DNA of 25,957 nt from Lingula anatina (Eukaryota > Brachiopoda > Lingulata > Lingulida > Lingulidae). The notes below the pieces were generated by a model. The model saw only the letters and a list, made by a program, of their open reading frames with translations, had not been told where the DNA came from and ran no database searches. A program made the translations under genes and the position numbers. The DNA lies in NCBI RefSeq assembly GCF_001039355.2, contig NW_019775505.1:308291-334247 (forward strand), written 5' to 3'. Below are positions 1 through 8,979 of this stretch, one piece after another (position 1 is the first letter of the stretch; every line of letters begins with the position of its first letter).

Positions 1-12
1 TCTGGGGAAAAA

Positions 13-23
13 GGGGGGGGGGG
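13..23. repeat. G homopolymer at left window edge
   Basis: Eleven consecutive G preceded by TCTGGGGAAAAA. With the 19-G run at the right edge it suggests the sequence stops at poly-G tracts. It lies inside or against the LINE coding region, so some of these bases may be sequencing artefact. Confidence 0.6.
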
Positions 24-492
24 AATTGTCTTAGTTCTCCGCGATCTTCATTGGTTACCAGTCTCTCAAAGAATAGTTTATAAGATTTTACTCCTGACTT
101 TTATATAAATGTCATGTCACACTGAATAATTTTAAAGGGCGACTGTCCATTTTATGTGAACAATATAATAGAACTTTCAATTCATCTTAGAACTCTTCGT
201 TCCAGTGGTCAATTTCAACTCAAGCGAAGCGAAACCAAAAAGACTTTAAAAACGTATGGAGTTTTGAAATTGCTGCACCAATTTTATGGTCCAATTTTAC
301 TAACGTACTTAACAAATGTTACAATTTTAAAAAGAATTAAACACCTCTGTAGTTAAGGAATATATTGGTTAACTTTTATATCTTAGTTTTAAATACTTCT
401 ATGTTAGTTTTTAATTAATCTTTGTAGTTTTAGTTTTTATATGTAAGTGTTAACTGCGCTGAGACGCAAGTGTAGCTCGGTTTAAAGAAATG

Positions 493-515
493 TATTATTA
501 TTATTATTATTATTA
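493..515. repeat. (TTA)n LINE tail
   Basis: About seven TTA/ATT units directly after the LINE 3' end. L2/CR1-group LINEs commonly end in short tandem repeats instead of poly-A, so it is interpreted as the element's tail. Confidence 0.8.
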
Positions 516-1219
516 AAATCATTCATTTACAAATCACAGTAAATAAAACTTAAATCATATCTCACCGATAATGCAAATCGAAAATCCTGATAATCACGAA
601 TCACCGAGTATAATACTTCGTTTCACAAAGGGCAAAGAATAAAAAGGCACATTCACGAGTCACGGGAAGGAGGGGTCTTCACAGATCATTATAAATGATA
701 TAAACATTTCATGCATCTCGGGGAAATAAAAAGTGGCTTTCACAGGTAACGGAAATACGTATAACCAATGGGACTCTTTTAGTTTTAAAGTTTGAAAAAG
801 CACAATAACAACAGCGATTCTTATTCAAAGGCATTTGGGACGTCAGTCAAGAAGCCAGCACTTGACTTTTACTCACAATAAATGAAGCATTTTAATAAGT
901 ACTTTATTCTAATACAATAGTTTTATGTCTCAAATGAAAACAATTTCCGATATTTATATTTCAACATTTTTATTGGCTGAATTAACTTTTATCTTATTTC
1001 CCTAGTTAGAAAGCAAAAAAAAAAAACAAGATAAACATTAAACGCCCTAAGCTGGACTTTAAGGAAATGACCAAAACAAAATTCATTGAATGGCCCTACT
1101 GTTAGAGATCTCAGTAATTTATTGATAGACATATTGTCCACAGCTGCCGTAAGCTGGAAAGTAGCTGATGTAAACAATAGTACATTTCTTAAGACAGAAC
1201 TCAGTGTCATGTTTTCCAA
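516..1219. other. Intergenic, no gene recognised
   Basis: AT-rich sequence with no convincing coding region. Loosely similar stretches of the form TCACGA.TCACG.G occur near 595-605, 653-665 and 738-750 but do not form a clear tandem repeat. A short A-run lies at 1016-1026. Confidence 0.4.
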
Positions 1220-1362
1220 ATGTGTCGGGAATCTAATCCGCGAAGCGGGCGACCACTGCGGCTCTAAACCACAGAGGCGTGTACTTAAGCCATAGGCATG
1301 CCGAGATGGGCCTCGAACTCTCGACCCACTACCCAATAATACCACCCTGGTAGCCGTACACT
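1220..1362 (-). mobile_element. Possible tRNA-related SINE fragment
   Basis: Read on the minus strand, this GC-richer island contains GAGTTCGAGGCCC (about 1307-1319) and GGATTAGATTCCC (about 1230-1242). Both resemble the RNA polymerase III B box (consensus GGTTCGANNCC). TGGTTTAGAGCC, about 22 bases before the second, resembles an A box. The base composition contrasts with its flanks. A-to-B spacing is shorter than in a normal tRNA and no cloverleaf was verified. It could be two tandem tRNA-like heads or a chance resemblance. Confidence 0.3.
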
Positions 1363-2106
1363 TTTCTACAAGTGTTTGCAAACATTTTGAATAAGTTGCA
1401 AATACAAATTTCATGAAAAGTAACAATCTGCAGATTCATTTAAATTACACATCTCGTTCCCCCAGGCCAGCTACTTACAGATGCCTGTGATGAGTTTAAT
1501 AACCGACTTAGAGACAGTAGTTTGACATGTTCAGTAACATATGATCAATGTAATTCTATGTAAGGATTATTAAAAATGTATATAAATATTTCAAAATAGA
1601 ATCAGATGCGTACATTCTCTAAAAATTGTATGTATATTTTCTTTAATTAGACTGAAAATAAACATTACAATGTACAATACTATACATATCACTTCTCACA
1701 TACATATTTCTCAAAAACATACACATACATACATACATATCCGTATACCCTACCATGCCACTTTATTGCATGCTACATGTAACTACTGTATAAAATAAAT
1801 ACATATAAAGACAATCAAAGCATTATTTTTTAGTTCAGAAAAAATTCGATGTCCCTGGATTACGGATGCCCTCCATTTTTTTTATTTTCTGTAAATGTAT
1901 TATTTTACCTGAGAAATTAGTAGATTTACTTTCCGAGAATCTGATGTGAAAATCTGAACATTGGCTTCCTTTTCTTCCCTATTCCAGTTTTTAAGTTGTT
2001 TCCAGTTTTTGAGTTTTTCACAACATCAAAGTTTACGATATGTATATTATCTTTTATTTTTCAGAATTAAACACATTGAACTTCACTTGATTTCGATTGA
2101 TGTAAA
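1363..2106. other. Intergenic with an ACAT microsatellite
   Basis: AT-rich, with no supported gene. An imperfect ACAT/ACATAC run lies at about 1696-1740. The only open frames are short and of low complexity. Confidence 0.4.
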
Positions 2107-2221
2107 GTTCAGTAGGTGTGCCAGACATCTAAGCTGCTTGATCTGAACTCAAATTTAGTGAAAATTCCCCTGGTGATGGGTCGATCCTGCTAGATCGATC
2201 TAGGTATGGAAAGGGGTCTAA
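2107..2221 (-). mobile_element. TAA-MITE copy A (one arm)
   Basis: One arm of a palindromic MITE also found at 3466, 4505 and 7893. Read on the minus strand from 2218 it runs GACCCCTTTCC, then CATACCTAGATCGATCTA, matching the left end of the 3466 copy, and later AGCAGCTTAGATGTCTG. The end is followed by TAA (2219-2221), the duplication length seen at the complete copy. The opposite arm was not found. Confidence 0.65.
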
Positions 2222-2524
2222 GTTAATCTAATGACCAATACTTGTATTTGATGAACTGAACCAGATTTGTCCTTGCTGTCATACTGATAAGAAGGTGGGC
2301 TTCTGTTGATGAATCTGGAAAAATTTCAAAATATTCTTTCAGAAGGTACCCATGGCTTTAATTGATTAATATGTCTTGAAATAAAGATATTATTACACTG
2401 TAAAAGAATATATTAAATACCCAACTGCAGGAATCATTTTAGTAAGCAAAACATGACGCTTTTTTATATTGTTCACTACGCATATGATGGAACTACTGCT
2501 GATATAGGTCTTTAGTTGTTTTGA

Positions 2525-2561
<37 letters not shown>

Positions 2562-3462
2562 AATCACAGGGAGCAGTTTTACCTAAGCTGTCAGCTGTGG
2601 TACCATATGGTCTGGAGTATGTCTGTCACACTGATCTCCATGACAACAGGTACAGATGATAAACGATGGCGTCTAGAGTCTCAGTAACCACCCACAAGTT
2701 CTGGTTTTTGCTCACTTCTTCCACAAGAAAATTCTGTGCAAAAATTCTGTAATGAAAAATCAACAAAACATCGATCGTAGATTTGCAGGGTCTCTTTCTG
2801 AGTGCAAACAACGTTAAGTGAATGACATGTCTCCTCTTGTTTCCAACATACTTGCATAATCAGCAGCTATTTTGTATTCTATTCAATGCCTTCAGAGACG
2901 TGTCATTCAATTAAGCTGATTGCACTTGGCGAGAGTCCAGGCACAGAGATGGATCACTCTAAGTTGACCTATGGTGTCTGTGAGAATGAACCCATAGATA
3001 TCAGAATATATATTGACACAAATACAGTGCCTGTATATAAACACTCAAACAAATATCTTCTACGCTGTATGAAGTAGATTCAATGGCATCTATAGGCAAG
3101 AGAGGTGACACATGAATTGTAAAGTTCTTTTAAAAAATCAGATATTTTTACCTCAACAGGTATGGTCTGTCTATAATAGAAGTAAAATATGTTTTTTTTC
3201 CATTGTTCCAAATCTTTTGGTTTGGTTTGGTTTTCTGACCAGCCATCAATACTACTGTGTCTGTACTCTTCAATATTTTAATCTATCAACTGAACACAAC
3301 CATTCATTAACAAAGGCAGTATGAGTAAACCATCATCCTATTTACATAAAACCCAAATAGGTTCTATAATATTGATTCATATAATATTAATTCATGTTAT
3401 AGGAAAACTATTATCTATTAGTAATAGTATTAGTACATCAAACCTGTAGCCATAGCAAATAT
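2222..3462. other. Intergenic with a TAAA microsatellite
   Basis: No recognisable gene. A (TAAA)n run of about nine units lies at 2526-2563, possibly an old retroelement tail, although no coding remnant precedes it. Short open frames at 2886-3077 and 3112-3324 have no recognisable motif and are not annotated. Confidence 0.4.
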
Positions 3463-3640
3463 TAAGACTGGGTTCCTATACCTAGATTGATCTAACATGA
3501 TTGATCCATCTTCAATGGGTTTCTCGCTCAATTGCTTCCAGCGGCTTAGATGTCTGGGATGCCTACTGAAGCTGTTAAATGATAATAAATTACCCCTTAA
3601 CAGGTTCAGTAGGCATGGCAGACATCTAAGCTGCTTTAGG
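3463..3640 (+). mobile_element. TAA-MITE copy B (palindromic)
   Basis: TAA (3463-3465) precedes GACTGGGTTCC and ATACCTAGATTGATCTA, the terminal sequence of the family. The inner parts form a long inverted repeat: GCGGCTTAGATGTCTG with TGCCTACTGAA near 3540-3570 faces TTCAGTAGGCA with CAGACATCTAAGCTGC near 3604-3634, around a loop of about 30 bases. The right outer arm is missing or deleted after 3640. There is no coding capacity, so it must be mobilised in trans. Confidence 0.75.
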
Positions 3641-4504
3641 TGGGAATGTAGGTTTGAGATTTTCTCCTTAAATAAAGGTCTTAGCCTTTTTATTCCTGGC
3701 ATACTCATTTAATGTATCCTCAAAATATCTAATTATGCTTGGAACACAGCTCCAACTTCATCGTGTGACCTAGTACTTGGATTTTGATACAGAGGATTTG
3801 TTCATACAGGTGACTTTAATAAGCAGAGGATTTCTTTATATTCCGTGAAAATTTATATGAAATAATAGCATGGTTGGCCAAAAAATTGTACGCACAGTGC
3901 ATCTGTGCGTATGCCTAGTTACGCCCATGTAGATTATTAAAATCTAACAACTGCATCAAGCTGTTGTCGAAAATGGATAGAAAGTATGACGATTGTTGTC
4001 ACGGGTAGCAAGCAACAGAATTTTCTTCTTTTCTTTTGCGTGTCTCAAAAAGTTCACAAGAAAATGGAAAGAGCGCGTGTGACAAGCAATATTCAAGGGA
4101 AAACGCGTATTTCGAGCAAATCCAATGTGTCGGAAAAGATTCATCTTAGCGCTGATCACAATCAAGAGCGACTTTCAAAACAGCTTAAGTGGAACAATAG
4201 GCACTGCTTTGCCGATCGCTGTTTATGACAAAGGGGGCATGGCACATCCCTGTTCTATTGTTTCCCTAGACTTGCTGATGCTGCTAAGGTCCGCCCATCG
4301 AGTTTACCCATGCCAACGGCCGTTGACAACGAAGGCGGGGCATAGACCAGGCCACCGGTGCTGATGTGTGCAGCATCAGAATCCTCAGAAAAAAACATAT
4401 TTTTGGTTCAAAATGTAAAAATTTTATTCTGTTAAACGTTAGATACACAATTAACCAATAATTAGACATTAAAAACCAAAAATGACTATTTTTAGCTATA
4501 TTTG
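3641..4504. other. Unassigned sequence with small palindromes
   Basis: No gene is supported. CGCACAGTGCATCTGTGCG (about 3890-3908) is a perfect 7-bp-arm hairpin, and CAACGGCCGTTG (about 4314-4325) is a perfect 12-bp palindrome. The stretch 3960-4380 is GC-richer than its surroundings and has overlapping open frames of 70-80 codons in three frames. None resembles a known protein, and such overlap usually means non-coding DNA. It could be a degraded repeat. Confidence 0.35.
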
Positions 4505-4600
4505 GGTACATCCGTCCCTTAAGTTGATTGCAATTTAGTGAGAATCCCCTTGGAGATAGATCGATTCACAGTTAGTATGATAGGGTCTGGGAATGGTCCC
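4505..4600 (+). mobile_element. TAA-MITE copy C (right half)
   Basis: Aligns by eye with the right half of the complete copy at 7893-8107: a CCGTCCC/TTAAG segment, TTTAGTGAGAATCCCC, GGAGATAGATCGAT, then TCTGGGAATGGTCC at the outer end. The next bases are CTAG, so the target duplication is not clear here. The left half is absent. Confidence 0.6.
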
Positions 4601-4620
4601 TAGGACCACATCACTTTTCT

Positions 4621-4900
4621 AAATGACATGACATGCCTGTACCAGTACATGTATCTATCTGGGGTACCTTGACAATATGACCATGACAATATATGACATA
4701 ACATGCCAGTACATGTACCTATCTGGAGTACTTTGACAATATGACCATGACAATAAATGACATAACATGCCAGTACATGTACCTATCTGGGGTACCTTGA
4801 CAATATGACCATGACAATAAATGACATAACATGCCTGTACCAGTACATGTTCCTATCTTGGGTACCTTGACAATAAAAAAGGCCATGACAATAAAAAAAG
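4621..4900. repeat. 64-70 bp minisatellite, four units
   Basis: Four head-to-tail units start at 4621, 4691, 4755 and 4819, each opening with an AAATGACATAACATGCC-like segment. Units 2 and 3 are 64 bp. Units 1 and 4 carry an extra six bases (CTGTAC). Each holds the palindrome-rich core CCAGTACATGTACC and, except for one variant, GGTACC. The last unit decays into A-rich sequence at about 4875-4900. No function is evident. Confidence 0.85.
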
Positions 4901-4915
4901 TTTGGGGTGTTCTAT

Positions 4916-7135
4916 GGAGAGAGGTTTAAGTGAATAAATATTAAAAATGAAGTTATTAGACTAAGTGTTAGTTTTATCTGAGGGTGTATATTTACAATTT
5001 AAAAAAAAGGCATAGACTTCTAACAATTGTGTTATGAACTAAAAATAATTGTATATCATTTAGAAATAGTGGAATCAATTATGGTAATATCTCAGAAGTT
5101 AAGCTGTTCTTTGGATCTTTTTCTATAACTATAAAAACAATTTAAGATGTGCAATGGAGTTGCCATTTTAAAGCAGGAATTCATCTAAACTAATTTTGAA
5201 GTGATAAAAAAGAGGGCAATGCTTATTGTTTTTGCAAACTCATGACTCACCTGCATAAACACCTATCCAGTGTTGACATCATCTAGGTCTTTGAACTCTG
5301 TATTAAAGAGGATCATCACACAACCTTTCTTTATATCCACATAATCATACCTACAGATTTTATAATTTTTGAAATTAATAACTGTTTTCATTTAAATAAG
5401 TCGCTGATTTGGGCAAATTATCCAACAATTTATTTAATGTTTAGTTTTACAAAATAAATCATTATCAACTGCCTCAGTCAATAAATGGAATAACTTTTTC
5501 ACAATTTTTCTGAAAGATCTCATTTCTATACACTAATATTTAAAAATGTTTAGCTGACAGTGAGGAGTTATTTGTCTTACAGTGACATTATGCAATTATG
5601 TATATGCCAATAGCTTCCACTTTTTCTGTTAATCACATGGTTTTCTCATCTCTGCTATTGCATGATCCCTTTCAGCCTACCTCCTCTTTTTCTTGGAATT
5701 CGAAGTCTTTTCTAAATACAGGTGGAAAACAGTTATTCTCCAGAAGCCTTCATGGCTACCACTGGCCAATCAGAGGAAATGTCTTCTTAATCATGGACTT
5801 ATGAAACAGTGCAGCCTGAAAATATATAATAATATGTAAAGTTGCAGGCGTTTGAATTGCTACAGCCCGATAAAATAAAAAACGAGATCAACGGAGCAAT
5901 GACCAGCCTAAGCAACATTTGCCATGAAGCAGCTAGAGAGGCTGGTTGCTCAGTACACAATAAATCTTCATTCAAGCATTGGTGGTGCCCACACAGTCCA
6001 TTGCAAGAAAAGAAAAAACTCTAGTGGCAAAATCTGGACATCAAATGGCCACCCTCTGAAAGGCGTAATTTATGACTGCAGAAACTTCTGTTGTTAGTAT
6101 TCCCAAAACACAATTAACTCTGAAATAAATGAAATGAAGAATCTATTTTATGCCAGGAACAAAAATAGGCTGTGGAAAAAGCTTATGAGGAGGGACTCTG
6201 TAAAGCCAAACTTGAACTTAACTGCTACTCAATTTGCCAAATTTTATAAAGGGATTATGACGGGCAGCAAGGACCTGACCTCAGAGCAAGCTCACATCTC
6301 TTAGGTTGTTGAGATGTGCTACAAATCATTACTTGGTTCTCAAACTAATATAACAGTCACTACTCAACAAGTTATGGATAGCCTGAAAAGAAATTGTTCT
6401 TCAGGCATCGATGGCGTAACTGCCGAACATATTGCCTTTGCTTAAAGCGACGTGTTATGTGATTTTTTCGCTATTCTGCATTATTCTGCATTACAATATT
6501 GTCCAGGTCACCTTTGCAGAGGGGGTGTTAATCCCCATACTGAAAAAGCTTGGACTAAACCCAAACCATCCAGAGAACTACCAGCCAATCACCATCAGCA
6601 CTACATACTCCAAACTTATTGAGTCTATAATCCTCCCCAGTGTGCCCTGTACCACTGCGGGCATGCTGGTGTTTTAATCGGAAATAACTTACATAATAAT
6701 ATTACTTATGCTGATGATTTAACAATTTTTTCTACAACTGTGACTGGACTTCAAGTGCTGATTAATGTTTGTCACGACTGCTCCCTGTGCTGGAGAAAGA
6801 AATTTAGTCAAAAAAAATCAAAATGTATGACAGTAAGAAAAGTCTTATTGAAAACACCCCCTTCCCGGGTCTTAGGTCTATATCCTATGGAAACGACAGC
6901 CTCTTTAAATATTCTGTGTGTGACGTTTAATAGCAACTGCACGGTGAATGACCACACGGCTGCTAGCAACCAAGGCATATTATGGAGCAATGTTGCATGG
7001 GGTGTGCTATAAGGGTCTGAACACAAAACCCAAATCGTATATATGGGGTGCACTAGTGTCCCCTCTCATAACCTACGGAACTAACTATCTGTATGTTTAA
7101 TAAAAATATACAAGACCAGAATACATTACAAAACA
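4916..7135 (+). repeat. Segmental duplication 1, copy 1
   Basis: Starts GGAGAGAGGTTTAAGTG and aligns at roughly 97% by eye with 7708-10592, apart from insertions. It lacks the three extra elements found in copy 2, so it serves as the empty-site reference. It has a stop in the LINE frame at about 6444 (TAA where copy 2 has AAA). It keeps a ~37-base segment near 6827-6863 that copy 2 has lost. Similarity ends after ACAAAACA at 7135. Confidence 0.85.
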
Positions 7136-7652
7136 AACAGGTAACAAGATTCATGGGTTTATCTTCGCGATCTCATACCTCTGATCTCCTAGAAGCCATA
7201 CTTATCCCGAAAATTAGTTATACTTTATCTAGAAATGTAGATCGCATCACTATAATGCAGGATAATGAGCAATTGACACACCATATATCTTAAACTTTTA
7301 ATTCATCAACTGTCTCATTTTCTTAATTGTTCCATAGTGAAGGGATCGTTGCTGTTAGTGAAGGACTGTTTCTTGTGATGCGAATCCAATCTTCTGTTTG
7401 AGTGGATCAGGAACTTGAAATGCTGGCCCGGACATGCATGTGCCGGCAGGGCTGGTTGATATGCTGAGATTCTTTGTAAACAGCCCCTGCTATCAGAACA
7501 GACACTCAAAAGAATATATGTTGGCGGGACTGCTATTAAAATCATTTTAACTACTGTTCTTATATATGGTATTATTTTATATATATTTATTCTTTTACTC
7601 ATCTTTTAAAGGTGGTTTTAAGTAAATAAATAAACAAATAAATAAATAAATG
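5700..7652 (+). mobile_element. Decayed LINE (CR1/L2-like), copy 1
   Basis: Recognisable pieces run in order. The linker before the reverse transcriptase (5842-6024, FELLQPDKI...ICHEAAREAG) comes first. The finger/palm start follows (6380-6430, LKRNCSSGIDGVTAEHI), then VLIPILKKLGLNP with ENYQPITISTTYSKLIE (6520-6625). The catalytic YADD is at 6707-6718, followed by GLQVLINVC. The C-terminal part includes GLSSRSHTSDLLEA (7150-7195). Frames change several times, and the stretch between the SKLIE block and YADD is far too short, so about 100 residues of the palm are gone. The 5' limit is uncertain. The 3' end is a (TAAA)n tail at about 7619-7652. Confidence 0.75.
7619..7652. repeat. (TAAA)n LINE tail
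   Basis: Imperfect TAAA/CAAA repeats close the copy-1 LINE. Copy 2 lacks this tail because its similarity stops earlier. Confidence 0.7.
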
Positions 7653-7704
7653 ACTACATTAAAATCATTACATCTAGCCAATTTTCATAAAAATTAAAAG
7701 AGAG

Positions 7705-7705
7705 N
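7705..7705. other. Single undetermined base at duplication join
   Basis: One n, three bases before duplication copy 2 begins at 7708. It is probably a contig-join mark and not a simple ambiguous call, because two other n bases in the window also sit on duplication boundaries. Confidence 0.6.
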
Positions 7706-7889
7706 CAGGAGAGAGGTTTAAGTGAATAAATATTAAAAATGAAGTTATTAGACTAAGCGTTAGTTTTATCTGAGGGTGTATATTTACAATTAAAAAAAGG
7801 CACAGACTTCTACCAATTGTGTTATGAACTAAAAATAATTGTATATCATTTAGAAATAGTGGAATCAATTATGGTAATAACTCAGAAGT

Positions 7890-8110
7890 TAAGACCCCAT
7901 TTCCAGAGATTAGATCGATCTACTTTAGATCGACCTAACTCCCTGGGGGTTCACGCTAAATAGCTGTCAGCCGGGCGGACACGAAAGTTAATTACCCCCT
8001 TACAGCTTGTAGTAGGCGGGACGGACATTTAAGCCGGATTATCTGACAGTAATCTAGTGAGACTCCCCGCGGAGATAGATCGATCTAAAAGCTCTGGGAA
8101 TACAGCCTAA
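7890..8110 (+). mobile_element. TAA-MITE copy D, complete, 215 bp
   Basis: The element spans 7893-8107 between TAA at 7890-7892 and TAA at 8108-8110. The matching empty site in copy 1 (about 5105) reads GAAGTTAAGCTG with one TAA, which proves the insertion and its 3-bp duplication. The ends are imperfect inverted repeats: GACCCCATTTCCAGAG then TTAGATCGATCT on the left, and the complement of AGATCGATCTAAAAGCTCTGG on the right. The arms pair almost throughout, so the whole element can fold on itself. A 3-bp TWA-type duplication is typical of PIF/Harbinger MITEs. It has no coding capacity. Confidence 0.85.
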
Positions 8111-8667
8111 GCTGTTCTTTGGATCTTTTTCTATAACTATAAAAACAATTTAAGATGTGCAATGGAGTTGCCATTTTAAAGCAGGAATTCATCTAAACTA
8201 ATTTTGAAGTGATAAAAAGAGGGCAATGCTTATTGTTTTCGCAAACTCATGACTCACCTGCATAAACACCTATCCAGTGTTGACATCATCTAGGTCTTTG
8301 AACTCTGTATTAAAGAGGATCATCACACAACCCTTCTTTATATCCACATAATGATACCTACAGATTTTATACCAATTTTTAAAATTAATAATTGTTTTCA
8401 TTTAAATAAGTTGCTGATCTGGGCAAATTATCCAACAATTTATTAAACGTTTAGTTTTATAAAATAAATCATTATCAACTGCCTCAGTCAATAAATGAAA
8501 TAACTATTTCACAATTTTTCTGAAAGATCTCATTTCTATACACTAATATTTAAAAATGTTTAGCTGACAGTGAGTTATTTGTCTTACAGTGTTATTATGC
8601 AATTTTGTATATGCCAATAGCTTCCACTTTTTCTGTTAATCACATGGTTTCCTCATCTCTGCTATTG

Positions 8668-8950
8668 CCCACATGAAAATGCAGTAGTATCGAAGTAGCA
8701 AAGAAGCATTAGTGCAGTAGTGGTGTGGAGCATATTTGCAGTAGAAATGCAGTATAGCCTACTGCAATTCTACTCCAAAAAGTACATAGGTTTGTTCAGA
8801 GAGGAGCATTAATGCAGTAGATTAGCAGCTTGATAGAAGCATGTTTCAAATATGCTAATTAGCTCCCAAATCGAAGCAGATTTGAGGCATGTTTGCCGTA
8901 TGATTGCAGTAGTCTACTGCGCTGGAGTGTCTACTGTGTTTTTGTGCGGG
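8668..8950. mobile_element. 283-bp CCC-ended MITE rich in TGCAGTAG
   Basis: Absent from the equivalent site in copy 1 (about 5660). The left end CCCACATGAAAATGCAGTAG and the complement of the right end, CCCGCACAAAAACACAGTAG, form ~20-bp inverted repeats with five mismatches. Inside, TGCAGTAG occurs about five times in direct orientation (near 8680, 8712, 8738, 8813, 8904), with inverted forms CTACTGC near 8758 and 8913. Such subterminal repeats suggest transposase-binding sites, as in hAT-type elements. The target duplication is unresolved because the right flank differs from the empty site. Superfamily unassigned. Confidence 0.7.
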
Positions 8951-8979
8951 TGATCACTGCTCCCTTTCAGCCTACCTCC

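Larger units (their letters stand above)
1..515 (+). mobile_element. 3' end of an L2/CR1-like LINE (relic)
   Basis: Bases 46-102 read LHWLPVSQRIVYKILLLTF, the conserved block near the C-terminus of L2/CR1-type non-LTR retrotransposon proteins. A stop follows at about 106. A second open piece at 156-356, in another frame, keeps the usual tail pattern (LRSSGQ, KTYG, then a basic LKRIKHL-like end), so a frameshift separates the two. The 3' untranslated region ends in a GCGCT/GCG-containing hairpin-like segment and a TTA microsatellite at 493-515, the typical tail of this clade. Only the last ~500 bp are in the window. The element is dead. Clade assignment is from recall of family motifs, not from alignment. 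Confidence 0.75.

Noticed and set aside
1220-1362. Functional tRNA gene
   Set aside because: Box spacing is wrong and no cloverleaf could be drawn; kept only as SINE-like.
989-1426. 145-codon minus-strand frame
   Set aside because: It crosses the SINE-like island, has no family motif and no splice or promoter support.
3956-4364. Overlapping 70-80 codon frames on both strands
   Set aside because: Three overlapping frames with no recognisable motif are more likely non-coding, GC-richer repeat sequence.
7315-7602. 95-codon minus-strand frame
   Set aside because: It is antisense to the LINE C-terminal/3' region.
8668-8950. 8-bp target duplication TGCTATTG / TGATCACTG
   Set aside because: The match is too poor, and the right flank differs from the empty site.
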